Below are positions 42,545-53,870 of a stretch of 64,000 nucleotides of DNA, piece after piece. The stretch is from Campanula takesimana (Eukaryota > Streptophyta > Magnoliopsida > Asterales > Campanulaceae). The notes beneath the pieces are model-generated. The model searched no databases. It was not told the DNA's origin and saw only the letters and a list, made by a program, of their open reading frames with translations. The DNA lies in NCBI GenBank assembly GCA_026119855.1, contig JAOWBW010000044.1, positions 310,001-374,000 on the forward strand, given 5' to 3'. The translations under genes were made by a program, and so were the position numbers. The stretch's first letter is position 1. The number at the start of each line of letters is the position of its first letter.

Positions 42545-45499
42545 CTACTCAGAATCCGGGTCAGAATCAGGGGGCGGTAAATCGGACAGACCCGGCCCCC
42601 GAGTGAAATAAGTGCTAGGGTTAAAATGGAAGAGGGATTCTGCTAAGCTCATGTCCCCACTGGTGGAAGGCTGCAAGGAACGCCAGGCAGATTGGGAAGC
42701 AGTACCAGAACGGTCAACAGAAGAGGTCTCAGGTCGCTCCAAGGTCAGATGGGCGAAAGGATCCGGAGCGATCTCATGGGTACCGGAAGCCCGCAGAGAA
42801 TCCCGGAGAGAGGAAGTATCCACAGCACTCATGGACTGACTGCGGACGAAGGAAGGAGGCAGCTCAACACTCGACGCCCTCTTACGAGGCCTCTCCTCAC
42901 CGCTCACCGAACTCCGGCCCAGCACGAAGCCGTGTTCCCTCTGAGTCCCTTTGCGAGAACGACCTGTAAACTTTCTGAGCCACTTTTTGGCCCGCCCCAT
43001 GAAGGTAGGCCGCCGCAGTAACGCTCGTCTCGCAATCTGCATATGGAAATGGGAGAGTTCAGTAAAAAAGAATGAAAGGTGAGGACATGGGCGCGAGAAT
43101 GGGAAAGAAAGCATACCGCGTCATCAGGAATGTCCTCAACAGGGGCTCCCCCTTCGGTAACGGACACGGCTACCATGTGAACCCGACCGTCGGTATAGAT
43201 GAAAGAGTAGTCCTGCCACACCGGAGGAGCTACCGCAGAAGCTACCACCTGTGGCGATCTCAGCCTCGTGGCCACGAACCGCCCGTATGGCTCATTGGTA
43301 ATCAAACCAATCGCATCTACCCCCACAAGATGCGGGTCCTCTCCCTGATCAACCACAAACATGGCCTCAGGTGGGTCCACCGGTACACTCTGCATGAGCC
43401 CCAGTCCATGCTGCCAAAGCACCCTCTCGCCTAAATAAAAGGCCTCCCCTCGGAAACCCACCACCAGCCTCCTCTGCCGGGTCACCCTCAGAGCCTCGCT
43501 CGGGTCAAAGCCCACCTCCTGCCCCTCGTACCGAGACCAAGGGAAAAGGTTGAGCTCCGCTTGCATGACACCCCTCAAAACTGCCTTCACATCGGCATAA
43601 CGAACAGAGACACGTCCCTTGGACCCCCTCTTCTCCCTAGCTTCCCTAGCCCAGCAGGTCATGGCCGAAAAAACCAGGTCTCGGTCAATGGCCAGTCTCC
43701 ACGGATAGCTACCAAAAACCTCGTAGTACCAAGCCTGAAAGGAGACACATAAGAAGTGTCATCAGTGCAAAAGATGAGGTAAAGGGACAAATAAGACAGA
43801 GGCAGAAAAGAAAAGGATACCTCGAGAACAAATTGGAAGCAAGCCAGAGACTTGCTCGCCCTTCGGCTATATTTATCGAGCTCCATGTACAGCTCGGCCA
43901 GACCTGCTTCTCCCCAAGCAATATCCCTGATGGCCTCGGGAGTGGTGAGTGACCCAAGAAGGGGAAACATGCACGTTGTGTCAGCATTGGCAAAAATGGT
44001 GTTGCCAAGGAGGAGCCACACGTAAGAGCGCCCAAGCTGCTCAGCTGTGATCCGACCCGCCCAATACTCTGGGATGTTGGCCTGAATGACCCTCTCAACG
44101 TTCTGAACCAGGATGCCCAAACCCTTGGTGGGGCCCGAGAATCCGATGAGTGACTGGATCTCTCCCTCAGACATTCTATCCCTCCAAACGACTGGATGTC
44201 CGTCAAAGGAAAGCCTAGTGATGGCAGCAAAATCAACCGGGGTCACAGTTACCTCCCCCCCAACTCAAGTGGAAAGTGTGGGTTGTATCCCACCAGTACT
44301 CACCAAGGGCATTTAGGAGCCCCATACTCTTGTTGGTATTCACCAACCGGCCCACGGCCTCGATGAAGGGCACCAATCCTGTGCGTGCCACCCACTCCCT
44401 TGGACCAAGGATACCGTCAACGGACTCAGGCATGGCTTCCCACAAAGAGAAGTAAGCATCCGGCGACCCTCGAGATTTGGGATCACCGCCCTGCAGGTAA
44501 ACACAGCAAAGGTATGAATAACATAGTTTACAGATACCAATGCTCGTAATGATTGCACAAGGCAAAAGGAAAAAAAGAATAACAAATAGGAGAAAAGGTT
44601 TCGGTCCCCTTTAAAATTGCATAAGTCATTTTAAGGGCCATTTTTGGAGAAAAGTTCCCGTCCCCTTTAAAATTGCATAAGTCATTTTAAGGGCCATTTT
44701 TGGAGAAAAGTTTCCGTCCCCTTTAAAATTGCATAAGTCATTTTAAGGGCCATTTTTGGAGAAAAGTTTCCGTCCCCTTTAAAATTGCATAAGTCATTTT
44801 AAGGGCCATATTTTGGAGAAAAGTTCCCGTCCCCTTAAAAATTGCATAAGTCATTTTAAGGGCCATTTTTGGAGAAAAGTTCCCGTCCCCTTTAAAATTG
44901 CATAAGTCATTTTAAGGGCCATTTTTGGAGAAAAGTTTCTGTCCCCTTTAACAATGCATAAGTCATTTTCAAGGGTCATATTCGGAGAAATTATCATTTT
45001 GGTCTCAACAATCATATACCCGTCCCACGAACATGCAGCAACTTGTCCTAGAAGATGCTAGCATGCACCTAGTTGCGCCAAAATGACTAGTCAAGCCTAA
45101 GGTACAAGTAGTTTATGCATAGGCCGCGGGCAACATACTTTGATTTTGGGGAGTATAGCTAGGCATGTCCAAATGAGGCTACGAGCACATACTCACGTCC
45201 CAAATGGTCCCAATGACACAAAAATGAGGTCAATTTCATGAAATTGTGTCAAGAAATGCAAAAATCTCAAATGGCATGGACAAGAACCCTAAGCCTAGGA
45301 GAGACGTACAAGACCCAAATCTGAGTGGGAAGAGCTTAAGAATGCTTACCCCGTCACCATGGCACAAGTGAACGGTGGGAGACTTGTAGAAACCCGCTCC
45401 CTCATCCCGAAGATTAACAGTGTAGCCTCAAAAATTTCGAGCCATGTCTAGCCTCTTCTCCGCCCCTCTAGGGTAGCCCGCGCGTGCCCGACCCGCCAT
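42545..45499 (-). pseudogene. Plant mobile domain (PMD) gene, four exons, antisense in O+
   Basis: The ATG at 45499 opens exon 1 (45499-45350). Exons 2 (44490-43821), 3 (43734-43117) and 4 (43036-42545) follow, with GT-AG introns of 859, 86 and 80 bp; all three junctions are between codons. Exon 2 has the PMD hallmarks: a LVPFIEAVGRL helix, a WDTTHTFHLSWG segment, VDFAAITRLSFDGHPV, and further on WLLLGNTIF and RRASKSLACFQFVLE, with WYYEVFG at the start of exon 3. Exon 4 is Ser/Pro-rich and ends in acidic residues. The product would be about 640 residues. PMD proteins are known both as host genes (the MAIN/MAIL group, tied to silencing of transposons and genome stability) and inside transposons. 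Two defects are visible: a TGA at codon 24 of exon 1, and one extra G in a run of seven in exon 2 near 44265. Confidence 0.85.
44590..44997. repeat. Tandem array, about 59-bp unit, 7 copies
   Basis: The unit holds CCGTCCCCTTTAAAATTGCA, then TAAGTCATTTTAAGGGCCA and TTTTTGGAGAAAAG. It lies wholly within the first intron of the PMD gene, just past exon 2. Confidence 0.93.
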
Positions 45500-45929
45500 G
45501 GTTGATCCTTGAACAATTAGAGCAAGAAAATTTGTGTGTTGGTGGAGTTTCCCTCTCAATTACGCCTATCTACTTTCGGTTCTTTCGACTGAGTTTTGAA
45601 AAATAGGTGAGACCATCCGTATGGCTGCTGTGTTTTGAAAAAGAAAGAGATGACCTCCACATCCGTACGGATGGTTTGGGCGAGGAAAAATCTCAGCCTG
45701 AAATTACCCTTGTGCCCCTCGCACCTTGAACAAGATTTCCCAGAATCTGGAAATGCCCCCCCCCCCTTGTCTCGTGCAACTTGAATTGAACCGAGAAAAT
45801 TTAGGTTACCGAAAATCCAATCAGGCAGTCTTAGCGACGTAAGCCCAGCTTTGTGAAATTAATTATGGCCGTCCTAGACGTAAGCCCATGTTGACCCGGT
45901 TGACCAAGTGAGAGTCAAGCCCCTTCTGA
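45500..45929 (-). promoter_or_regulatory. Region upstream of the antisense PMD gene
   Basis: CCGTACGG lies at 45663-45670 inside the palindrome ATCCGTACGGAT, and a variant CCGTATGG at 45617-45624; both are 115-175 bp before the PMD ATG. This is the same word as in the LTR promoter. No gene otherwise. Confidence 0.55.
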
Positions 45930-46515
45930 AAACATTTAGGTCCTCCGAGTGACCCTTGTTGAAAAGGCTTAGGTCCCCCGAGCGACCCCTTTCAAGATAA
46001 AACTTAGGTCCACCGAGTGACCATTTTGAGAAAAATCTAGGTCCCCCGAGTGACCATTCTGAGAACATTTAGGTCCCCCGAGTGACCATTCTGAGAACAT
46101 TTAGGTCCCCCGAGTGACCCATTTTGAGAAAAGTTCAGGTCCCCCGAGTGACCGTTTTGAGAAAAGTCTAGGTCCCCCGAGTGACCATTCTGAGAACATT
46201 TAGGTCCCCCGAGTGACCATTCTGAGAACATTTAGGTCCCCCGAGTGACCCATTTTGAAAAAAGTTTAGGTCCTCCGAGTGACCATTTTGAGAAAAGTCT
46301 AGGTCCTCCGAGTGACCATTCTGAGAACATTTAGGTCCCCCGAGTGACCCATTTTGAGAAAAGTTTAGGTCCCCCAAGTGACCGTTTTGAGAAAAGTCTA
46401 GGTCCCCCGAGCGACCCCTTTCAAGATAAAACTTAGGTCCCCTGAGTGACCATTTTGAGAAAACTCTAGGTCCCCCGAGCGACCCTTTTGAGATAAAATT
46501 TAGGTCCCTCGAGCG
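45930..46515. repeat. Tandem array, about 32-35-bp unit, roughly 17 copies
   Basis: The unit is AGGTCCCCCGAGTGACCATT followed by CTGAGAACATTT or TTGAGAAAAGTT. It is open on the minus strand, but the translations are only repeat. Confidence 0.93.
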
Positions 46516-47440
46516 ACCCTCTGAGACAAAAAACAGGCAGTCCTAGCGACGTAAGCCCAGCTTTGTGAAATTAAATATGGCCGTCCTCGACGTAAGCCCA
46601 GTTAAAAGTTAAAGGAAATGATCTTTTGCCTAGTGCTTATTATGGACGTCCCTGACGTAAGCCCAGTTAAAAATTTGTTGTCAAAATATGGACGTCCCCG
46701 ACGTAAGCCCATTAGCTATGACTTAGAATAGTCACTATAGGCTAGAGCCTTTCCCGGCCGTCCCTGACGTAAGCCCAGTTAAAAATTTGTTGAGAAAATA
46801 TGGTCGTCCCCGACGTAAGCCCATTAGCTATGACTTAGAATAGTCATTATAGGCTAGAGCCTTTGTCCCGGCCGTCCCTGACGTAAGCCCAGTTAAAAAT
46901 TTGTTGAGAAAATATGGCCGTCCCCGACGTAAGCCCATTAGCTATGACTTAGAATAGTCATTATAGGCTAGAGCCTTTGTCCCGGCCGTCCCTGACGTAA
47001 GTCCAGTTAAAAATTTGTTGAGAAAATATGGCCGTCCCTGACGTAAGCCCATTAGCTATGACTTAGAATTGTCATTATAGGCTAGAGCCTTTGTCCCGGC
47101 CGTCCCTGACGTAAGCCCAGTTAAAAATTTGTTGAGAAAATATGGCCGTCCCCGACGTAAGCCCATTAGCTATGACTTAGAATAGTCGTTATAGGCTAGA
47201 GCCTTTGTCCTGGCCGTCCCCGACATAAGCCCATTAGCTATGAATAGTCGTTATAGGCTAGAGCCTTTGTCCTGGCCGTCTCTGACGTAAGCCCACTAGC
47301 TATGACTTAGAATAGTCATTATAGGCTAGAACCTTTGTCCTGGCCGTCCCCGACGTAAGCCCATTAGCTTAGACTTAGAATAGTCGTTATGGGCTAGAGC
47401 CTTTGTCCCGGCAGTCCTTAGAGGGACCTAAGACCAGTTT
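46516..47440. repeat. Tandem array, about 113-116-bp unit, roughly 7 copies
   Basis: The unit contains two CGTCC(C/T)(C/T)GACGTAAGCCCA modules, ATTAGCTATGACTTAGAATA and GGCTAGAGCCTTTGTCC. The last copies have lost one module. It is unrelated to the array just upstream. Confidence 0.92.
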
Positions 47441-47831
47441 TCCCGTCAATCTCCCCGAAGATGGAGTTGACCCCGGTCAAGCTCGGACATAGAATAGTCA
47501 CCATAGGCCGTCCCCGATGTAAGCCGAGTAAAAATCTGTAAGTCAACCCTCTCCTATAGAGTCAAGTTGACCATATCCCCAGCAAGTCAACCCTCTCCCA
47601 TAGAGCCAAGTTGACCATGTCTCGCCTCTGACCCCTAGAGTCATGCCTCCTTACGGACCTTAGTAACCCCGCGTACCCCCGAACTACGTTAGGCTTGATT
47701 CCCCGTGAACGGGATACGTAGGAATCCTATACCACTAGGTCCAGCCATGCAACCAAAATTGGTTAAAGCCGTCGTCCCGTCATATTGGGATGCTTATTTC
47801 TATCGACAACCCCGCTCCTTAGAAGCGACGT
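47441..47831 (+). other. O+ 3' region with hairpin C at 47683-47721
   Basis: CTACG (47684-47688) pairs with CGTAG (47717-47721), and CCCG with CGGG around TGAA at 47706-47709. A duplicated TCAACCCTCTCC(T/C)ATAGAG lies near 47546 and 47586. No gene. Confidence 0.65.
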
Positions 47832-47844
47832 TGCCGAGGGACTC
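47832..47844 (+). other. Polypurine tract of O+
   Basis: GCCGAGGGACTC directly before the LTR, the same tract as in A+, T+ and T-. Confidence 0.75.
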
Positions 47845-49345
47845 TGTAAGTACCCCAATCTGAAACCGACCTATCTTAGAGGTAGCCTTAGCACCATTTC
47901 AGGGATAAGCTAATAGGCCAGGACCTCCCTAGGATAAGCTATAAATTCCAGGACTACTCTGGTATAAAATTGGAAAAATCCAGAAGCTCGCCAGGCTGAG
48001 CCGTACGGATGATTTGGGTACTAGAGGGGCCTAGCCGTACGGCTGGTTTGGGCACCCTCAGTCCCTATAAATAGAACCCCTTGCTGATCATTTTAGGGGG
48101 GGAGAAATACACATTAAGGAGGTCACTCTGCTGGAATTACCACAGAGTAAGAGTGAGAGTGATCACATACCAAAAAAGGAGAGAAGAAAGGAAGATTGGC
48201 CATAACCATCATAGGTAAAGCCACCTCCCCCGTCCTTTCTCTTCATCTTACTCATATTTTCTTTCTTATATCTTGGTTATACATGTATTTACTCTTCATT
48301 CATGCAAAGACTTGTCCATTTCAAGCACCTTTTATTTCTTGCAAGACTTGTCCATTATCAAGCACTATATACCTATCTATTACATTACTATCTTGTCCAA
48401 GCTATGAGAAGTTCCAAGGTTCCCTCCATACCTTGTATGGAAGAGGTTCTAAACCTAGACACTCATAGACTTGTTGATTGTCATTTACATTCCTTATTCA
48501 TTTAAATGTTATGCTTGTTTGGCCATGATAATCATGAGGGTGATGAGACCTTAGTGTTCATCATTTTCCTCTTTGGTTTAGCCTCAAAATCCCACTTTTG
48601 GGTCATAAAGATTCAATCTTTATGTGTTATTTTGACTCTTGGAAGGATTTTAAGTCATAAAGATGTCATCTTGGTGATAAAGTTCCAATCTTTATTCACC
48701 AAATGACCAACTTTGGTCCAAAGGGGACATTCATCAACTTTCTTGATTTTCTCCTATGATTGCTCATGATCACACCCAATACTTGTTTTGGGGGACCAAG
48801 TGATGATCATTTAGCATAGGAATGATGTTATAAAACTTGTAAAATGATTTCTTGCAAGCTGGGATCAAAAACAGTTTGTCCAGCTTCAGACAGAATGCCC
48901 TGTTTCTGTTCTGAACTGGACTGTTCTTGAGCAAACTGTAAAAACCCCAGAATTACCTCCTCCAGCCGTACGGCTACTTTAGGTAGGAGGGCAAAATTGC
49001 CTGTTTTGCCCTCTGACCTTTGTCTTATCACTCAAGGCCCCTTTTTCAGCCGAGTTTCTCAAATAAAATCAACAACAGAACTTTTCCGTTAAATACACAC
49101 ACACACATATGCACATTTTAACTAACTTAGGGAGACTCGGCTTTGTCCGAGGCAACTTGAGAGGACGTAAAAACTCCTCCCAAGTTGTAACCTGACCTCC
49201 GAACCTTTGAACTCAAACCTTTGTCATTTTGTTGGGTTTAAAATTAACAAAATGTGGCGACTCCGTTAAATTTGACCGGTTCCCGTGTTTGGCGTTTCGC
49301 CCCATACACCAATCGCGTTTCCGCGCGCGGGGCGGGATCCTTACA
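47845..49345 (+). repeat. 3' LTR of O+
   Basis: 1501 bp; CCGTACGG at 48001, 48035 and 48966; TATAAATAG at 48066-48074; ends CCTTACA at 49345, followed by target duplication GCTGC. Confidence 0.95.
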
Positions 49346-49836
49346 GCTGCTGATTGTAAAGCCCCTCGAATGCTGAACTTTGAGTGGCTTATGAAGCCCC
49401 AAGATGAATCAACTCTTAGCCCATTCAAATAAACTGTCTTTTGTTGTCGACGTGGGCAAGCCCCAAGAGAAGATCATTGATACCAAGCTTTGAGAGATTG
49501 CTAAGCCCCAAATGTCATGGGCTTTTTATTTACGAGCTTGTAGATGGCGGGATGTGAAGAACTTTCGGTGTGAAGCTCCAACTTATCTTGGCATTGTATT
49601 GAGAGCAGATGCACCATTGGGTAGAACTCATGAAAGTGATCTTCCTCTTTCTCTTGCTTGGAGATGGATGGCCCTTTTTGTGGTTGATACCCAAATGGCG
49701 GAAGGCCCATATTGGAAGTGTAGTACGGTCTTCGGGAGACGTCTCGTGGGAGATGGTGATGTTGTTGCAGATGATAAGGTCTTGGTGTGATAAAGTCTCG
49801 AACGGTATGTTTGCTTGAGTCTTCTTGAGTTGATCC
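49346..49836 (-). other. T- middle piece
   Basis: Reversed match to T+ about 27309-27800, between the O+ and C2+ insertions. No gene. Confidence 0.9.
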
Positions 49837-51421
49837 TGTTGGGTATGCTTATTATAAACCACTCCTATTACCTAGATTTGATTGATCCCATGACCTAATT
49901 TTATCTTTTGTGGACTTTAGGATATATTGTAAGAAGTGTTAAACTTCATTTTTAGAATAGTCCATTTTGATAGTATAGGCTTTAGATTGATAGGCTGAAA
50001 ATTTTCTAAGTCTGGAATTTTTGTGGTCAAGACCTAGACCGTGAATTCACTTGACTGTGGTAGACCACCTGACCGTGGAAGACCACTTGACCGTGAATCA
50101 CTTGACCGGAAGTCAGTGACCGTGAGCTTTGTGGCATACCTTGACAGGTCACATTTGACCCCTCGACCGCAAGCCACTCGACCGTGAGGTCTTGACCGCA
50201 AATGATGAAGTTGTCCAAGAAACCCAAGTTTGTTCAAACTTAACCATGGTCAAACTATGGTTAGTTTAGAACATTGTAGAACTTGGATCCCAAGTAATTC
50301 AAATTTGAATTCATCTAAGTGGGACCACCTCTTATCTGCAAAAAGGGACAAACTCAGAATGAGCTCCAATCAGAATTCAACAGCTCATTGTCCTTCAACT
50401 TGGAGCCCAAGTATTTCCCAACAGCTATTTTCTCATTCAAGGCTATAAATAGCCCTTAAGTTCTTCATTGAAAACAGCTGAGATTCTAAGAGAGAAATTG
50501 CTGTTGAAATACTTGGTGATTGAAGATCATACTCAAGATTTCCATAATCCTTTGAATCTTCAAAGAACTCACCTTCAAACCTTCAAAGATCTCCAGCAAC
50601 AAACAAGTCATCTCAAGCCTTGTAAACACTTAAGATTCATTAGGCTCTACAATCACTTAGATTTTAAAGAGCTTCTGATTCTTACACACACACTCACCCC
50701 AATTGATCAATCACATAGATTGAATCAAAAGGGATACACTGGTCTAAGTCTAGGATTTATTCTTCATAGAAAGTAGGTGTTGATTCAAAGCTTCATCTCT
50801 GTAATCTGTACACTCAAGAATCAATATATACCTCCATTCAAAATCCAAGACTGGCCATCTTGGTAAAGGACGTAGATCTTTTTAACAGATCGAAACTTTC
50901 CAAATACTTGTGTCATTTTACTTTCTGCAAATTTACTTTCAAGTATTGTTCATCTTGTTCTTTATTGTTCATATTAATCTTGTTTGTCGTTTAGTGTTTG
51001 ATCTTTCAGATATTCAAACGTATTGTGAATTGTGTTTGTTTGTTCTCCACATTGCCTTAGTTAAAATCTGACTAACTTATCTTTTGCCAAAACTTCTAAG
51101 ACAACAACTTTCAATCTCTCAACCATCTGACCGCAAATCTCTGACCGCAAACCACTTGACCGCATCTCACTCGGCCGGAAAACTCTTGACCGTGAGTGAG
51201 CTATTCTTATGAGATTTTTATCAAAACAACCTTATCTTATTTCTATCGAAAACTTCCGCTGTGCATATTACACCTTGACCGTGTGGTTTATTACTTGACC
51301 GCAAAACTCAAGATTGTAAGCACTTGGTTGAATTTTGAAAAAGGGTTGAAATTTTAAGTTGGCTATTCACCCCCCCTCTACCCTCCTTTCTCATACCCTT
51401 GTTGTGTCTTTGGGACCAACA
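49837..51421 (+). repeat. 5' LTR of C2+
   Basis: 1585 bp, TGTTGGGTATGC to GGGACCAACA, almost identical to 61417-63004 by eye. It includes the 16-bp palindrome AATTCAAATTTGAATT at 50296-50311. Confidence 0.95.
50036..50452 (+). promoter_or_regulatory. LTR promoter of C2+: GACCG cluster and TATA box
   Basis: About eight GACCG words lie in 50036-50200, mostly as TTGACCGTGA or TTGACCGCAA, and TATAAATAG at 50444-50452. A second cluster of about seven lies at 51129-51302. Sireviruses are known for repeated short conserved motifs in their LTRs. Confidence 0.65.
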
Positions 51422-51423
51422 AG

Positions 51424-51435
51424 TGGTATCAGAGC
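51424..51435 (+). other. Primer binding site of C2+ (initiator-Met type)
   Basis: TGGTATCAGAGC, the standard copia site, two bases after the LTR. Confidence 0.9.
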
Positions 51436-51492
51436 AATCACCTTTATAAAACTTCTGTTTTTCAAGCTTAACAGCTTGGGTGACGATTCAAA

Positions 51493-53802
51493 ATGGCAAG
51501 TCAGAAAACTATGGCAACGGTTAACTTCACTCACGTTCCAGCGTTCGACGAAGATAATTTTGACGTATGGAAGCACAGCATTCTAACTCAGTTCTACTCC
51601 ATGGACGAGCAACTTGGTGATTGTCTTACCATTGGACCATACTTCCCAATGAAAGCTAATCCGGACCCAGAAACCAATGGTGCAAATCCGACTATCAAGA
51701 AACCAAAAGCTGAATGGACCGATGAAGAGAAAAGACTGGTTGGAATGGATGTGAAAGCAAAAAGCATACTTCTAAGTACCTTAAGTACGTCACAGCGTCG
51801 ACAGATCATGGATTGTTCTACTGCAAAAGAACTTTGGGATGCAATTGAAGATTACATCGAAGGAGATCAAGCTTGCAAGGAAAGCAAAAAGTTTGCAATT
51901 CAAAGAAGATTCAACAACTTTGCTAAGATCCCCGGTGAATCACTAAGAGCCACTTATGATCGTTATTGTGAGATCGTGAGTACTTATACAGCACTCGGAA
52001 AGAAGCTTACCAAGAAAGAAATCAATGTTAATTTTCTTGCCGCTCTTGGTTCGCAATATCTTCACAAAGGAAACACTCTTGAAGATACCAAGCTACTAGA
52101 TGATATGTCTCTCAGAAGCCTCTATGCCAACCTCAAGGTCTTTGATATCAAGCTTAACAACATTGCTGAAATGGAAGGAAAAACAAAGACCTTATCGTTG
52201 GTTGCTCAAAAGGAAGAAGTGATCGAGGAAGAAGATCCAAAAATCTCCACATCAGATTTACTTGATATGGATGATGATGATTTTGCTATGTTCGTGAAAA
52301 GATTCCAAAAGTTCAGAAAGACAGCAAGACCCGGATCAACAAGCAAAGCTCCAACAAGGTTTTCAAGGAGCAGCCCTTCAAAGAAGAAAGAGAACTTCAA
52401 CTTCTCCCAGAAGAAAGAAGATCTTGTTTGTTTTAATTGCAGGAAACCCGATCATTTCGCTTCAGAATGCCCAATTCCCAAGTATGAGTATATGAAGAAG
52501 AAAAGCAACTTCAATCCAAGATACTCAAAGCAAAAGGGGATGGTTGCTGAAGAGGACTCTACCACAAAAGAATTAGCTACCTGGATAGAGTCAGATTCTG
52601 ATGAAAGCGATGAGGATTCTGGAGAAGGTCACATTTGTTTGGTCGTTCGTTCCGATGATGATGATGATAATGAAAATCGTCGCTTACCAAATGCAAAACC
52701 TAAACGGATAAGTTATATGGCCGATGAACTTGCTGAAAAAGGATTCCTAACTCCGGTTCAAAAGAATGGTGATCTTCTATTTTCAAGATGTGATGTGAGT
52801 GCAGCAAAGAAGGCTCTACAAAACCCCAAAGTGAAGGAAGTTCTGTCTACCATACCTCAAGTCAAGTTTGACATTTCCCCCGATGAACAAGAAAAAATGT
52901 TTGCAAAAGCTGAACAGGTAATTAGTAAATTCTCTGGTATGAAGGAAGCTTTAGCACTTTCAACTGATGAAATTTCCCAGCTTAAGACGGAGAAATCTCT
53001 ACTAAGATCTGAACTCACCCTCCTTAAGGAGCAGATCAAGAGTATGACTCCTCTTACTGATCAAAACCGTTTCTTAGAAGAACAAAATGCCATATTTAAG
53101 GTTAAAAACGAAGAATTGGTTGCTGAGATAAACGACCTGAAAAGGATCACTAATGAGTGGACTAATTCTCGTGTCACTATGGAACAAATCTTAGAATCCC
53201 AAAAGTCTAGTGGTGATAAGGAAGGCTTGGGATTCCAAACTAGTGACAACTTTAAATGTGCATCTTGTTGTGAAAGAGATGAGAAATTTACCCAGCAAAC
53301 CTTGGAAGGGTCGAAGGCTAAACATCATGTTTCAAAGGGTGTAGGACAAGAACCAAAGAAGAAACTAGAGTTCAACTATGTCTACCCTAAGAAACAAATT
53401 GGAAAGGCAAAGTTGAAAGGAATTGCCATGGATGAACCTACCGCAGAGGCTTCCTCTAGCAAGGTAGATGGTGCTCCCTACCGCGTGAACTTGCCGCGAG
53501 GTCAATCGACCGCACAAAGGAAGATGGCGATCGCATGGACGCCATCGACCGCTAGTGGCGGCAAGGCAGCAAAATTCAAGAGGATGAATTTTGTTAAGGA
53601 GACCTCATCCATACCAGTAAACAATGTTGTGCTCAAGACTTCAACGAAGTTTGTTAACCCTCAGTTGGGTGGCTTCCACCATTGTTCTGTGTGTGATGAT
53701 TATGGTCACAAGGCTGCTGAATGTCTTTTAAGATTCACACCAAATCCCAGAAGGCTTAAACCCCCTTCCGTGAGGCAAGTGTGGGTTGTTAAAAGTTGCT
53801 AA
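51493..53802 (+). CDS. gag: C2+ Gag, intact
   Basis: 769 residues from the ATG at 51493, 57 bp after the primer site. The N-terminal part is a UBN2-type copia Gag (NFDVWKHSILTQF, AKELWDAIEDY, RRFNNFAKIPGES). A basic stretch and a knuckle CX2CX4HX4C (CFNCRKPDHFASEC) follow near residue 315. A long coiled coil spans about residues 450-560. A second knuckle (CSVCDDYGHKAAEC) stands near residue 735. The long C-terminal extension with a second knuckle is usual in Sireviruses. The frame ends in TAA at 53802; protease follows in another frame, so it would need frameshifting or a separate start. Confidence 0.92.
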   Translation: MASQKTMATVNFTHVPAFDEDNFDVWKHSILTQFYSMDEQLGDCLTIGPYFPMKANPDPETNGANPTIKKPKAEWTDEEKRLVGMDVKAKSILLSTLSTSQRRQIMDCSTAKELWDAIEDYIEGDQACKESKKFAIQRRFNNFAKIPGESLRATYDRYCEIVSTYTALGKKLTKKEINVNFLAALGSQYLHKGNTLEDTKLLDDMSLRSLYANLKVFDIKLNNIAEMEGKTKTLSLVAQKEEVIEEEDPKISTSDLLDMDDDDFAMFVKRFQKFRKTARPGSTSKAPTRFSRSSPSKKKENFNFSQKKEDLVCFNCRKPDHFASECPIPKYEYMKKKSNFNPRYSKQKGMVAEEDSTTKELATWIESDSDESDEDSGEGHICLVVRSDDDDDNENRRLPNAKPKRISYMADELAEKGFLTPVQKNGDLLFSRCDVSAAKKALQNPKVKEVLSTIPQVKFDISPDEQEKMFAKAEQVISKFSGMKEALALSTDEISQLKTEKSLLRSELTLLKEQIKSMTPLTDQNRFLEEQNAIFKVKNEELVAEINDLKRITNEWTNSRVTMEQILESQKSSGDKEGLGFQTSDNFKCASCCERDEKFTQQTLEGSKAKHHVSKGVGQEPKKKLEFNYVYPKKQIGKAKLKGIAMDEPTAEASSSKVDGAPYRVNLPRGQSTAQRKMAIAWTPSTASGGKAAKFKRMNFVKETSSIPVNNVVLKTSTKFVNPQLGGFHHCSVCDDYGHKAAECLLRFTPNPRRLKPPSVRQVWVVKSC

Positions 53803-53870
53803 CCCTTTGGACCCAAAAGAATAAAAGGGGACCTTGTTCTTAAATGTTTATTTTATAGGTCCTCTGCTTA

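Larger units (their letters stand above)
36419..49345 (+). mobile_element. O+: Gag-only Tat-related element with an antisense PMD gene, 12.9 kb
   Basis: LTRs 36419-37920 and 47845-49345 are very similar. Flanks are GTTGC (36414-36418) and GCTGC (49346-49350), and the T+ sequence shows the unoccupied site. Inside are a tRNA-Arg-type primer site, a long leader, a short gag, hairpin C, an antisense plant-mobile-domain gene, three tandem arrays, a second hairpin C and a polypurine tract. No pol domain is present. The high LTR similarity suggests a recent insertion. Confidence 0.93.

Noticed and set aside
45874..46377. Minus-strand frames with repeated SLGGPK-type peptides
   Set aside because: Translations of the 32-35-bp array in O+.
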